NCBI GenBank assembly: GCA_001870995.2
Contig: MLAV02000015.1
Span: 62,001-126,000 of the forward strand
Length of the DNA: 64,000 nucleotides
Source of the DNA: Chitinophaga sp. CB10
Lineage (GTDB): Bacteria > Bacteroidota > Bacteroidia > Chitinophagales > Chitinophagaceae
Direction of reading: 5' to 3'
Of the stretch, positions 42,441 to 51,365 are shown piece after piece (position 1 is the stretch's first letter; the number at the start of each line of letters is the position of its first letter). Position numbers and translations under genes: made by a program. The notes under the pieces were generated by a model, which did no database searches, was not told where the DNA came from, and was given only the letters and a program-made list of their open reading frames with translations.

Positions 42441-42476
42441 AAAAAAATTGGCCGCTGATGCACTAAATCAGCGGCC
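42441..42476 (-). terminator. Intrinsic terminator of the leu operon
   Basis: Perfect 10-bp stem GGCCGCTGAT (42450-42459) / ATCAGCGGCC (42467-42476); a run of nine T follows on the minus strand. It is 35 bases past the leuA stop. Confidence 0.92.
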
Positions 42477-42510
42477 GGGAAATTCAAACGTAAATCAATC
42501 GTTATGAATA

Positions 42511-44019
42511 CTAGTAGATTTTATTCAATGCATCTACATAGGCATGTACAGAAGCGTTGACGATGTCGGTAGAGTAGCCGAAGCCGTAGTAGGACTGCCC
42601 GTTGTATTTCACGCGCATGTTCACTTTGCTCACATCTTCGCTACCGCCGTGCATGGCCTGGATGCTGAATTCGTCCAGGTCGATATCATCCTTGATGATT
42701 TCATGAATGGCGTTGATGGTAGCGTTAACAGGGCCGTTTCCTGCGGCGCTGGCTTCTTTTTCCTCGCCGTTGACCAGGAGTTTTACGGTAGCCATCGGGC
42801 GCAGCGGATCACCGCATACTACCTGCAGCAGCGTTACTTTAATCCCTTTATCGTCGTCATAGACTTTACTATCGCCATCGCCCATCAGTTGCAGCAGGTC
42901 CGCATCGGAAACATCCTTTTTACTGTCGGCCATTACGAGGAAGCGTTCGTACACTTCGTCGAGGTTGATTTTATCCAGTTTATAACCCAGGCGTTCCAGG
43001 TGGTGTTTCAGTGCGTGGCGGCCGCTACGCGCGGTGAGGATGATAGAGTTGGAATTGATACCTACATCTTCCGGGTTGAGGATCTCGTAGTTTTCGCGGT
43101 GCTTCAGGATACCATCCTGGTGGATGCCGGAGCTGTGCGCGAAAGCGTTGCGGCCTACGATCGCCTTGTTTGGCTGAACAGGCATGCGCATCATGGATGA
43201 CACCATGTTACTGATCTCGTAGATGCCTTTGGAATTGATGTTGGTATGATATCCCAGCGTATGGTGTGTTTTCAAAATCATGGCCACTTCTTCGAGGGAA
43301 GTGTTACCGGCACGTTCTCCGATACCGTTGATGGTACATTCCACCTGGCGGGCGCCGTTCTGGATACCGGCAATGGTGTTGGCGGTAGCGAGGCCGAGGT
43401 CGTTATGGCAGTGTACGGAGATAATCGCCTTATCGATATTGGGCACATTATCTACCAGGTATTTGATCTTGGCGCCGTACTGATCCGGCAGGCAATAGCC
43501 GTTGGTATCCGGGATGTTGACGGTGGTAGCGCCTGCGGCGATTACTGCTTCGATCATGCGGGCGAGGTATTCGTTATCCGCGCGGCCGGCGTCTTCGGCG
43601 TAGAATTCCACATCATCGGTAAACTTGCGGGCGTAGGCCACTGCTTTCACGGCACGTTCGAGAATTTCTTCGCGGGTGCTGTTGAATTTATACTTGATGT
43701 GCATATCCGAGGAACCGATACCGGTGTGGATACGGCCGCGTTTAGCGAAGCGGAGGGCTTCTGCGGCGGCGTCGATATCCTTGGTATTGGCGCGGGTGAG
43801 CGCGCAGATTACCGGTTCAGTAATGGCTTTGGAGATCTCTACCACACTCTGGAAATCGCCGGGGCTGGAGATGGGGAAACCAGCCTCGATGATGTCTACG
43901 CCGAGTGCTTCCAGTTTCTTTGCGACCTCGATTTTTTCTACGGTTGTCAGCTGACAGCCTGGTACCTGTTCACCATCGCGCAGGGTGGTATCAAAGACAA
44001 ATACACGGTTATTATCCAT
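42511..44019 (-). CDS. leuA: 2-isopropylmalate synthase
   Basis: Condenses acetyl-CoA with 2-oxoisovalerate, first committed step of leucine synthesis. The 502-residue protein has FDTTLRDGEQVPGCQL and the HxH metal site SVHCHNDLG, followed by NGIGERAGNTSLEEV and the C-terminal regulatory domain (from about residue 390) that mediates leucine feedback. Length is that of the bacterial LeuA class. It is the last gene of the operon, 30 bases after leuB, which is unusual as leuA often leads. Confidence 0.95.
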   Translation of the reverse strand: MDNNRVFVFDTTLRDGEQVPGCQLTTVEKIEVAKKLEALGVDIIEAGFPISSPGDFQSVVEISKAITEPVICALTRANTKDIDAAAEALRFAKRGRIHTGIGSSDMHIKYKFNSTREEILERAVKAVAYARKFTDDVEFYAEDAGRADNEYLARMIEAVIAAGATTVNIPDTNGYCLPDQYGAKIKYLVDNVPNIDKAIISVHCHNDLGLATANTIAGIQNGARQVECTINGIGERAGNTSLEEVAMILKTHHTLGYHTNINSKGIYEISNMVSSMMRMPVQPNKAIVGRNAFAHSSGIHQDGILKHRENYEILNPEDVGINSNSIILTARSGRHALKHHLERLGYKLDKINLDEVYERFLVMADSKKDVSDADLLQLMGDGDSKVYDDDKGIKVTLLQVVCGDPLRPMATVKLLVNGEEKEASAAGNGPVNATINAIHEIIKDDIDLDEFSIQAMHGGSEDVSKVNMRVKYNGQSYYGFGYSTDIVNASVHAYVDALNKIY

Positions 44020-44049
44020 GATAGTGTAACTATTTTCGGTTTAGTAAGA

Positions 44050-45129
44050 TTAGTTCAGGTTCTCCAGTACTTTCGCGCCCATGGCGTCAGTACCCATGAT
44101 AAAGTCGTTATCAGTATGTTTATTGGCGATATCCATTGTCCGGTAGCCCTGGCGCAGTGTGGCTTCCACGGCTTTGATAACGCGTTGTGATTCCGTTTTC
44201 AGGCCGAAGGAAATATCCAGCATGAGCGCGGCGGAAAGGATGGATGCCAGCGGGTTGGCAATACCTTTACCGGCGATATCGTGCGCGGAGCCGTGGATAG
44301 GCTCATAGAAGCCTACTTTATCCCCCACGGACGCAGAGGCGAGCATACCCATGGAGCCGGCGATCTGAGAGGCTTCGTCGGTAAGGATATCCCCGAAGAG
44401 GTTACCTGTCAGCACCACGTCAAAGCGTTTCGGGTCTTTGATGAGCTGCATGGCTGCGTTATCGATAAACATATGTTCCGTTTCCACATCCGGGTAATCT
44501 TTTGCCACTTCCTGTACCACTTCTCTCCAAAGGCGGCTGGCTTCCAGCACGTTTGCTTTATCTACGGAGCAGAGTTTTTTGCGGCGGGTACGCGCGGCTT
44601 CGTAGGCTTTGCGGGCGATGCGTTCCACTTCGTAGCGGTGGTAGATCATCAGGTCGGACGCGGTGTTACGGTCTTCCGTTCTTTTCTTTTCCCCGAAGTA
44701 CACATCTCCCGTCAGTTCGCGGAAGAAGAGGATATCCGCTCCCCGAAGGATTTCCGGCTTGATGCTGGAAGCTTCCAGCAGTTCGTCGAATAATTTGATC
44801 GGGCGAAGGTTGGCATAGAGGCCAAGTTCCTTGCGGATCTTGAGCAAACCTTGTTCCGGCCGTACTTTGAGGGTAGGGTCGTTGTCATATTTTGCGTGAC
44901 CGATAGCGCCGAAGAGGATGGCATCACTGTTTTTAGCTTTGTCCAGCGTACTATCTGGCAGCGGCTCGCCGGTAGCCTCGATGGCTACGTGGCCCATGAT
45001 TCCTTCGTCGAAATGAAAAGTATGGTTGTAATTTTTGGCAATGGTAGCCAGTACTTTTTGTCCCCAGGCTGTTACTTCCTGTCCAATGCCGTCACCCGGT
45101 ATAACTAATATTTTTTTATCAACGCCCAT
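44050..45129 (-). CDS. leuB: 3-isopropylmalate dehydrogenase
   Basis: Oxidative decarboxylation of 3-isopropylmalate with NAD. The 359 residues carry ILVIPGDGIGQEV, LLKIRKELGLYANLRPIK, the Tyr/Lys catalytic region (EDRNTASDLMIYHRYEVERIAR) and GNLFGDILTDEASQIAGS, ending with EPIHGSAHDIAGKGIANP. Typical bacterial enzyme. Located between leuD and leuA. Confidence 0.97.
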   Translation of the reverse strand: MGVDKKILVIPGDGIGQEVTAWGQKVLATIAKNYNHTFHFDEGIMGHVAIEATGEPLPDSTLDKAKNSDAILFGAIGHAKYDNDPTLKVRPEQGLLKIRKELGLYANLRPIKLFDELLEASSIKPEILRGADILFFRELTGDVYFGEKKRTEDRNTASDLMIYHRYEVERIARKAYEAARTRRKKLCSVDKANVLEASRLWREVVQEVAKDYPDVETEHMFIDNAAMQLIKDPKRFDVVLTGNLFGDILTDEASQIAGSMGMLASASVGDKVGFYEPIHGSAHDIAGKGIANPLASILSAALMLDISFGLKTESQRVIKAVEATLRQGYRTMDIANKHTDNDFIMGTDAMGAKVLENLN

Positions 45130-45163
45130 GTAGAGTGTACTTTATTTGAATTTATTCGGTGTA

Positions 45164-45763
45164 TTAAAAGTTGAAAGGTCTGGACTGCTCGTATTTTTCG
45201 ATGTCGCTGCGTAAGCTGAGCAGGTAGTCGATATCATCGTAGCCATTGAGGAGGCAGGTTTTCTTATACGGGTTGATATCGAAATTTTCCTGTTCGCCGG
45301 TAGCTTTGATTTTGATGAACTGGTTTTCGAGGTCTACTTCCAGTTCGGTTTTCGGATCCTTTTCGATCGCGGTGAAGATCTTATCCAGGAAGCCTTCGCT
45401 GACGGTGATAGGCAGGATGAAGTTGTTCAGTGCATTGTTTTTGAAGATATCTGCAAAGAAGGAGCTCACCACTACTTTGAAGCCATAGTCGGCGATGGCC
45501 CAGGCGGCGTGTTCGCGGGAGGAGCCGCAGCCGAAGTTTTTGCCGGCAACAAGGATTTTCCCGGAGTAGATGGGATTGTTGAGAACGAAATCAGCTTTAG
45601 GCGTGTTATCCGCTTCGTAGCGCCAGTCGCGGAAGAGGTTTTCGCCGAAGCCTTCCCTGGTGGTCGCTTTCAGGAAGCGCGCCGGGATGATCTGGTCTGT
45701 ATCAATATTTTCGATCGGTACTGGTACCGCGGTAGAAACTAAGTGTTGAAATATCTTGCTCAT
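45164..45763 (-). CDS. leuD: 3-isopropylmalate dehydratase small subunit
   Basis: Swivel-domain subunit of isopropylmalate isomerase, works with LeuC. The 199 residues hold NIDTDQIIPARFLK and GKNFGCGSSREHAAWAI, both family signatures. The gene comes five bases after the Tam-like methyltransferase gene, so that gene separates it from leuC. Confidence 0.96.
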   Translation of the reverse strand: MSKIFQHLVSTAVPVPIENIDTDQIIPARFLKATTREGFGENLFRDWRYEADNTPKADFVLNNPIYSGKILVAGKNFGCGSSREHAAWAIADYGFKVVVSSFFADIFKNNALNNFILPITVSEGFLDKIFTAIEKDPKTELEVDLENQFIKIKATGEQENFDINPYKKTCLLNGYDDIDYLLSLRSDIEKYEQSRPFNF

Positions 45764-45768
45764 TATAA

Positions 45769-46524
45769 TTATTTTTTGACGGCAGCCACTCTCAGTCGGA
45801 CGTAGTCTGCATATAAATTACCTTCCCTGGTTAATGCGGGCGCCAGTTGTTCCTGTACTTCCTTCAGTATGGCGGATCTGATATGAGCGGGCACCCCGGT
45901 GAAGAAGTGGTCGCCAAACATTTCCAGCCAGGTGATGATACCGCGTTCAGGGTTACTGAGTTTGGTAGGCCTTTCGAAGTACTGTACTTTTTCAACGGTG
46001 AAGCCGGCTTTTTCCAGGAGGGTGGTGTATTCCGCCGGAGAAGGGAAGTACCAGAAAGGCTGGTAGGCGTATCCTTTTTCCTGCATGACGTATTCCAGTT
46101 CCCGGAGGATGCTTTCCACGTTTCCTTTGCCGCCCATTTCGATGACGAGCCGTCCGCCTTTTTTGAGGTGGGTGTACATCCGTTCGATGGCTTTTTCCTT
46201 TTCGCGTACCCAGTGGAGGGTGGCGTTGGAAAAGATGGCATCGAATTGCAGGGGCAGGGAAAACCTGGTGGCGTCGGCTACTCTGAAGCTGATTTCCGGA
46301 AAGTGTTTTTTAGCGCTTTCGATCATGCTGGCAGAGGCGTCGATACCGATAACATGCGCTCCTGATTCGGCGATACGGGCGGTGAGTTCACCGGTGCCGC
46401 ATCCGAGGTCGAGGATTTCTTCGCCTGGTTGTGGTTGCAGCCAGTCTACGAGGCTGTCGCCATATTCAAAAACGAAGGCATGTTCTTCTTTATATAAGTC
46501 AGCATTCCACTGGTTCATAGTCAT
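45769..46524 (-). CDS. Tam-like class I SAM methyltransferase inside the leu operon
   Basis: A 251-residue S-adenosylmethionine methyltransferase with motif I EEILDLGCGTGEL, DASASMI and NATLHW. The N-terminal WNADLYKEEHAFVFEYGDSLVDWL, the FSNATLHWVREKE stretch and the ITWLEMFGDHFF region parallel E. coli trans-aconitate methyltransferase along most of the length. Yeast Tmt1 of the same activity class methylates both trans-aconitate and 3-isopropylmalate, so sitting between leuC and leuD, 22 and 5 bases from them, suggests it acts on a carboxylate made or misprocessed by the isomerase. A second ATG two codons downstream (46518) is possible. Confidence 0.85.
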   Translation of the reverse strand: MTMNQWNADLYKEEHAFVFEYGDSLVDWLQPQPGEEILDLGCGTGELTARIAESGAHVIGIDASASMIESAKKHFPEISFRVADATRFSLPLQFDAIFSNATLHWVREKEKAIERMYTHLKKGGRLVIEMGGKGNVESILRELEYVMQEKGYAYQPFWYFPSPAEYTTLLEKAGFTVEKVQYFERPTKLSNPERGIITWLEMFGDHFFTGVPAHIRSAILKEVQEQLAPALTREGNLYADYVRLRVAAVKK

Positions 46525-46546
46525 AACGTTTAGCCGTGGCGGTGAT

Positions 46547-47944
46547 TTACACCAATTCTCTTACATCTGTTACGCGGCCGGTGATAGCGGCGGCGGCGGC
46601 GGTCAGCGGGCTGGCCAGGAAGGTGCGGGCGTTTGGACCCTGGCGGCCTTCGAAGTTGCGGTTGGAAGTAGAGATACAGTACATGCCGGCAGGTACTTTA
46701 TCTTCGTTCATACCGAGGCAGGCGGAGCATCCGGGTTCGCGGAGCTGGAAGCCGGCGGCGGTGAGTACTTTATCCAATCCTTCGGCGATGGCCTGGGCTT
46801 CTACCTGTTTGGAGCCTGGCACGATCCATACCACTACGTCTTTTGCTTTTTGTTTTCCTTTTACGAAGTCGGCCACGAGGCGGAGGTCTTCGATGCGGGA
46901 GTTGGTGCAGCTACCGATGAATACGTAGTCGATTTTTTTGCCGAGCAGCGGTGCGCCTGGCTGCAGGTCCATATAGTCGAGCGACTTCCTGAAGGAAGGC
47001 ACTTCTTTTTCGTCAATCTGGTCCAGGGACGGAATTTGCTGGGTGATGCCCATGCCCATGCCCGGGTTGGTACCGTAGGTGATTTGCGGTTCGATGTCGG
47101 CGGCGTCGAAGGTGAGCACCTGGTCGAACTGCGCGTCCGCATCGGAATACAGGGTTTTCCAGTATTCGAGGGCTTTATCCCAGTCGGCCCCTTTAGGAGC
47201 GAACTCGCGGCCTTTGATATAATCGAAGGTCACCTGGTCCGGAGCGATCATACCGCCGCGGGCGCCCATTTCGATGCTCATGTTGCAGATAGTCATCCGG
47301 GCTTCCATGCTGAGGTTACGGATGGCCTCGCCGGCGTATTCCACGAAGTAGCCGGTAGCGCCGGAAGCGGAGATTTTCGAAATGATGTACAGGATGATAT
47401 CTTTAGAGAGAACGCCGCTTTTCAGGACGCCGTTCACCTCAATTTTCATACGTTTAGGTTTGTACTGGAGGATACACTGGGTAGCGAGTACCTGTTCTAC
47501 CTCGGAAGTACCGATACCGAAGGCGATGGCTCCGAAGGCGCCATGGGTGGAGGTGTGGCTGTCGCCGCAGACGATGGTCATACCCGGCAGGGTGATACCC
47601 AGTTCGGGGCCGATCACGTGTACGATACCCTGGTAGGGGTGGCCGAGGCCATAGAGTTCCACGCCGAATTCGGCGGTGTTTTTAGTGAGCATTTCTACCT
47701 GCATGCGGCTCAATGCTTCTTTGATCGGGAGGTGCTGATCCATCGTTGGCACGTTATGATCGGCAGTGGCTCTTGTTTTGGCGGGACGAAAAACAGGGAT
47801 CCCGCGCTTGCGCAGGCCGTCGAATGCCTGCGGGCTGGTTACTTCGTGGATAAAGTGCGTGTTAATATACACGGCATCCGGGTGGCCCGGTTTGCTCATC
47901 ACGATGTGGCTGTCCCAGATTTTGTCAAATAACGTTTTTCCCAT
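46547..47944 (-). CDS. leuC: 3-isopropylmalate dehydratase large subunit
   Basis: Aconitase-family [4Fe-4S] subunit that isomerises 2- to 3-isopropylmalate with LeuD. The 465 residues include the cluster motifs GSCTNSRIEDL and GCSACLGMNED, VIGPELGITLPGMTIVCGDSHTSTHGAFGA and SNRNFEGRQGPNARTFLASP. It heads the minus-strand leu operon. It is divergent from the helical-repeat gene at 48099. Confidence 0.97.
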   Translation of the reverse strand: MGKTLFDKIWDSHIVMSKPGHPDAVYINTHFIHEVTSPQAFDGLRKRGIPVFRPAKTRATADHNVPTMDQHLPIKEALSRMQVEMLTKNTAEFGVELYGLGHPYQGIVHVIGPELGITLPGMTIVCGDSHTSTHGAFGAIAFGIGTSEVEQVLATQCILQYKPKRMKIEVNGVLKSGVLSKDIILYIISKISASGATGYFVEYAGEAIRNLSMEARMTICNMSIEMGARGGMIAPDQVTFDYIKGREFAPKGADWDKALEYWKTLYSDADAQFDQVLTFDAADIEPQITYGTNPGMGMGITQQIPSLDQIDEKEVPSFRKSLDYMDLQPGAPLLGKKIDYVFIGSCTNSRIEDLRLVADFVKGKQKAKDVVVWIVPGSKQVEAQAIAEGLDKVLTAAGFQLREPGCSACLGMNEDKVPAGMYCISTSNRNFEGRQGPNARTFLASPLTAAAAAITGRVTDVRELV

Positions 47945-47978
47945 CCTTGTTGCTTCCTTTTTAAATTGTTTATACCTT

Positions 47979-47986
47979 CAAATCTA
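47979..47986 (-). promoter_or_regulatory. -7 box of the leu operon
   Basis: Minus-strand TAGATTTG fits TAnnTTTG, 34 bases before the leuC ATG. No -33 partner at the right spacing. No leader peptide with Leu codons or attenuator hairpin was seen. Confidence 0.4.
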
Positions 47987-48013
47987 ATGGACGATATTTA
48001 TTTGCCATATCGC

Positions 48014-48021
48014 TAAATTTG
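48014..48021 (+). promoter_or_regulatory. -7 box before the 48099 gene
   Basis: TAAATTTG fits TAnnTTTG; the leader would be about 70 bases. It overlaps the divergent leu promoter zone. Confidence 0.35.
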
Positions 48022-48098
48022 TATTAATTACAACCTATAAACGCGATTGAATAACATTAAATACTTGTTTTTCAATCATTTATAAGATTTTATTAACG

Positions 48099-49652
48099 AT
48101 GCCCAACAGTCAAAGTGATGCTTTATTCATATTAATAAAAACGCTAACGAAAGCTGAAAAAAGGAGTTTTCAGCTGGCATTTAATAAGAATAACACGAAG
48201 GAAGATGTACTTTTCATCCAGTTGTTCAACACGCTGGACAAGATGAAGGAATATGATGAGGAGCAGATACTGAGGAAGGTTCCCGACCTGAAGAAGCAGC
48301 AGTTATCGAATGTAAAGGCTCATCTGTACAAGCATTTACTGACCAGTTTACGCCAGCTTTACAAGCAGAAGGACGCGGTGATTGACCTCCGCGAGCAGCT
48401 GGACTATGCCCGTGTGTTGTACAATAAAGGCTTATATAACCAGAGTTTAAAGGTGCTGGCAAAGGCCAAGACGATGGCTTTTGAGCAGGAGGAGGTGATG
48501 CTGGCGTATGAGATTGTGGAGTTTGAGAAGCTGATTGAGTCGCGGCATATTACCCGCAGCCTGGAAAACCGTGCTGAGGCGTTGAGTGCGGAATCGAAGC
48601 AGATCCAGCACCAGATTACGAATATCAGCATGTTGTCGACGTTGTCCTTACGGATGTATGGCCTGTATTTAAAGCTGGGGCATGCGCGCAATGAGCGGGA
48701 TGCGGAGATGGTGAAATCGTTTTTCGAGAGCCAGTTGCCGCCCCGGGGCCTGGCTGAAATGAGTTTTTACGAGAAGGTGTATATGTACCAGGCGAGCTGC
48801 TGGTATTACTACATCCTGCAGGATTTTGTGATGTACTACCGGTACACGCAGAAGTGGGTGGACCTGTTTAAGCAGTATCCATCGTTGCAGCAGACGGACA
48901 TGGACCTTTACATCAAGGCCCAGCATAATTTGCTGACGGCGCATTTTTATACTTCCAATTTTGAGAAATTCAAGACGGCCTTGTGCGAGCTGGAGCAGTT
49001 CATTGCTGCCAACGGGGAGGATTTTCATGAGAACACGCGAACATCCGCTTTTGTGTACCTCTACACGGCGAAGATCAACCGGTACTTCCTGGAAGGCACG
49101 TTCACGCAGGGTTTGGCGATGGTGCCGGAGCTGGAAACGGAGATCGGGAATCATTCGCTGAAGATAGATCAGCACCGGGTGCTGGTGTTTTATTACAAGA
49201 TTGCCTGTTTGTATTTTGGTAGCGGGGATAACAGCAAGGCGATTGTGTACCTGAATAAGATTATCAATTTAAAGATAGGCAACCTGCGGGCGGACATACA
49301 ATGTTTTGCGCGCATCCTGCATCTGATTGCGCATTACGAACTGGAGAACTACAGTTTGGTAGAATACCTGATCAAATCCGTGTATCACTTTATTTCCAAG
49401 CATAAGGATTTGGGGTTGGTGATGGAAGAGATTATGAAGTTTTTGCGTAAGTATATTTATGCGAATCCGAAGGAGCTGCGCAGTGCGTTCACTGACCTGA
49501 AGGACAGGCTGGAAGTGATTTCGCAGGATCCGTATGAGCGGCGTTCGTTCCTCTACCTGGATATTATTTCGTGGCTGGAGAGTAAGATAGAGGGGATACC
49601 GGTGCAGGATGTGATACAGCGGAAGTTTTTGAATAAGGAGAAAAGAATTTAA
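48099..49652 (+). CDS. Helical-repeat (TPR-like) protein of unknown function
   Basis: A 517-residue cytosolic protein made almost wholly of helices in pairs with the TPR-like spacing of small and aromatic residues (for example ARVLYNKGLYNQSLKVLAKAKTMA and YYKIACLYFGSGDNSKAIVYLNKIINL). The N-terminus (DALFILIKTLTKAEKRSFQLAF) is shared, as I recall, by a Bacteroidota family without a name. No signal peptide, no catalytic motif. A scaffold or regulator role is a guess. It is divergent from leuC and ends at a terminator. Confidence 0.75.
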   Translation: MPNSQSDALFILIKTLTKAEKRSFQLAFNKNNTKEDVLFIQLFNTLDKMKEYDEEQILRKVPDLKKQQLSNVKAHLYKHLLTSLRQLYKQKDAVIDLREQLDYARVLYNKGLYNQSLKVLAKAKTMAFEQEEVMLAYEIVEFEKLIESRHITRSLENRAEALSAESKQIQHQITNISMLSTLSLRMYGLYLKLGHARNERDAEMVKSFFESQLPPRGLAEMSFYEKVYMYQASCWYYYILQDFVMYYRYTQKWVDLFKQYPSLQQTDMDLYIKAQHNLLTAHFYTSNFEKFKTALCELEQFIAANGEDFHENTRTSAFVYLYTAKINRYFLEGTFTQGLAMVPELETEIGNHSLKIDQHRVLVFYYKIACLYFGSGDNSKAIVYLNKIINLKIGNLRADIQCFARILHLIAHYELENYSLVEYLIKSVYHFISKHKDLGLVMEEIMKFLRKYIYANPKELRSAFTDLKDRLEVISQDPYERRSFLYLDIISWLESKIEGIPVQDVIQRKFLNKEKRI

Positions 49653-49661
49653 GTAAGGAAG

Positions 49662-49689
49662 CGGCCATCGGAGATGGTCGTTTTTTTTT
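49662..49689 (+). terminator. Terminator after the 48099 gene
   Basis: Eight-pair stem CGGCCATC / GATGGTCG with a GGA loop and one G-U pair, followed by nine T, ten bases past the stop codon. Confidence 0.85.
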
Positions 49690-49800
49690 GGGCGGCGTTG
49701 CTAAGGAAATTGGGATTATTGTTTTAAGAATAGTAAAATCAATTTGATAGAGTTGGCTGTAGCAAAGGGTTACAGGCGAAAGAAAATTTCTGCTATTTTT

Positions 49801-49832
49801 TTTGGCAGATAAAATTTAATGCGCTAATTTAG
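49801..49832 (+). promoter_or_regulatory. Promoter of a candidate small RNA
   Basis: -33 TTTG (49801-49804), 20-base spacer, -7 TAATTTAG (49825-49832; one off the consensus). Spacing is right for the Bacteroidota sigma factor, and no coding frame of note follows before the terminator at 49890. Confidence 0.5.
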
Positions 49833-49837
49833 TTGTG

Positions 49838-49921
49838 TTCGTAAAGTATAAGCATCTTTTCAGATGCAAAATTTTTAAGCGAAATAAATGCCTGGATGAC
49901 GTCTAACGTCCAGGCTTTTTC
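49838..49921 (+). ncRNA. Candidate small RNA of about 80 nt
   Basis: Intergenic stretch with its own promoter-like elements, a first hairpin GCATCT-TTTC-AGATGC (49852-49867), an AU-rich single-stranded spacer, then a terminator hairpin GCCTGGA / TCCAGGC (49890-49915) and a short T-run. It lies between one terminated gene and a gene on the opposite strand, so the second hairpin has no protein gene to serve. No known RNA family was recognised. Confidence 0.45.
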
Positions 49922-50251
49922 TCCCCCTCCCTAATAAAATTTCATTTTCCATGCCGTTGCAGGATTGAAAAGTAGGCAGCAGGTGATTGCATTTTAGACG
50001 GTGCAGTGATTTGTAGCGGTTGTTGCTCCGGAAGGTTACTTCGCGGGGGCAACCGCGTGTGTGGAGAATGGCGGGTAATTTATTTTTTTGGGGGAAAGAT
50101 TTACTGCCGCAAGGAAAGTGGAATCGGCAATAGGATATTCCGGCCGGTGAAAATGCCATTGGCGGAAGTGTTTCCTTATGGGAGGTGGTATAATAGGTTG
50201 CAAGGGAAAAGCGCATCGAATATGCATTATTTAACGGTGTGGAAAGGCTTT
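49922..50251. other. 330-base non-coding gap with dispersed repeat copy C
   Basis: No gene is seen. At 50071-50113 lies a copy of the T-run/G-run repeat (GCGGGTAATT, T-run, GGGGGAAAGATTTA, then CCGCAAGG), nearly equal to copy A at 6139. A partly similar C-run motif on the plus strand is at 49921-49940. The short minus-strand frame in the gap ends at this repeat and has no start or conserved feature. Confidence 0.55.
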
Positions 50252-51364
50252 TCACTCGCTCTCCAGCCAGGGTTCATACGCCCAAAATTTCCTGAAAAAT
50301 ATTCCCGCAGCCAACACATGCAACCCCAATATCGCCCACCAGGTAACATCTCCCAGAATCATAAACAACATCACAAAACTTATCACCAATATCCAACGCA
50401 AATGCACCTCCGCATTCATCCGCGGGAAATACAGCAATACGCGAAACAGGATCAGCATGGAAATACCTGTTACAATGCATGTAAACAACGGGAACAAAGT
50501 AAAATGCCCGGCCGACTGGAAAAACAGCATGATCGCTTCCGGCGCGAGCATCAGCGCATATATCCCCACCACCCGGCTGTAATGCCGCCAGGTGCTCATC
50601 GGCAGGTTCAGCATAAACGGAAGATATATTTCATCGAACGCGCGGTGATGGATCATTAGCTGGGTATGTAACAACACGCTTACGATCATGCCTAACTGTA
50701 ACGCACGCACGTCGTAGAAATCGCTTTGCCCCATGAGGAAGAAGGTAAGCCATAATACAGCGGCCGACCATATTTTGGTGGTGAATATTTTGCGTGGAAA
50801 AGCGGTGAATAGTTCGTAATAAAAATACAGTACCGGCGGTTTGATGAACAACTTATTCAGCCAGCGGGAAAACCTGGTAGCAAAGAAAAATACATCCGGC
50901 TGCCAGAGTTTTTTTTCGTATAACCACACCGGCCAGATGCACATGGCCATATTAAATACCAGGATAATTGCCGCGGGTACAAAATACTGCTTACATATGC
51001 CTAATACAGCGGCGATACCGCCATAGATAAACACCGGTAAATACATCCTGAAATGGAGTCGCCACCAAAGCGTTTTACGCTCGCGGGCAGCCATGCAGGT
51101 CATTGTATCATACAAAAAACTGTACTGCGGCAATTGCAGTGTTTTTATTACAAACCCGATGCATTTGAAATTATACAATAGCCACAGTACCAATACAAGC
51201 GCGAGGAAACTATTTCCTGTTAAAAATCCTTCCATTAACCCCATGTGATAATACAACAGGTTAGACGCATTCACCACGCCAAACAGGAAATAGAAAAGTA
51301 TGAGGAAGAAACCTATGTTTTCCACAAAAAACCTGCGTACAAAAATCCGGTTGAAGACGCCCAT
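50252..51364 (-). CDS. Integral membrane protein, probable ABC transporter permease
   Basis: A 370-residue protein with about eight to ten hydrophobic segments, starting with FFLILFYFLFGVVNASNLLYYH and ending in LLHVLAAGIFFRKFWAYEPWLESE. Basic residues cluster in cytoplasmic loops (MAARERKTLWWRLHFR). No family recognised. Its start is one base past the stop of the ATPase gene, so it is the likely membrane half of that transporter. The cargo is unknown. Gene is the last of the two-gene unit. Confidence 0.75.
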   Translation of the reverse strand: MGVFNRIFVRRFFVENIGFFLILFYFLFGVVNASNLLYYHMGLMEGFLTGNSFLALVLVLWLLYNFKCIGFVIKTLQLPQYSFLYDTMTCMAARERKTLWWRLHFRMYLPVFIYGGIAAVLGICKQYFVPAAIILVFNMAMCIWPVWLYEKKLWQPDVFFFATRFSRWLNKLFIKPPVLYFYYELFTAFPRKIFTTKIWSAAVLWLTFFLMGQSDFYDVRALQLGMIVSVLLHTQLMIHHRAFDEIYLPFMLNLPMSTWRHYSRVVGIYALMLAPEAIMLFFQSAGHFTLFPLFTCIVTGISMLILFRVLLYFPRMNAEVHLRWILVISFVMLFMILGDVTWWAILGLHVLAAGIFFRKFWAYEPWLESE

Positions 51365-51365
51365 G

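Noticed and set aside
46085..47932. Long open frame (about 615 codons) on the plus strand, antisense to leuC and the methyltransferase
   Set aside because: It crosses two real genes and their gap and has low-complexity, His/Gly/Asp-rich translation. The real genes are clear on the minus strand.
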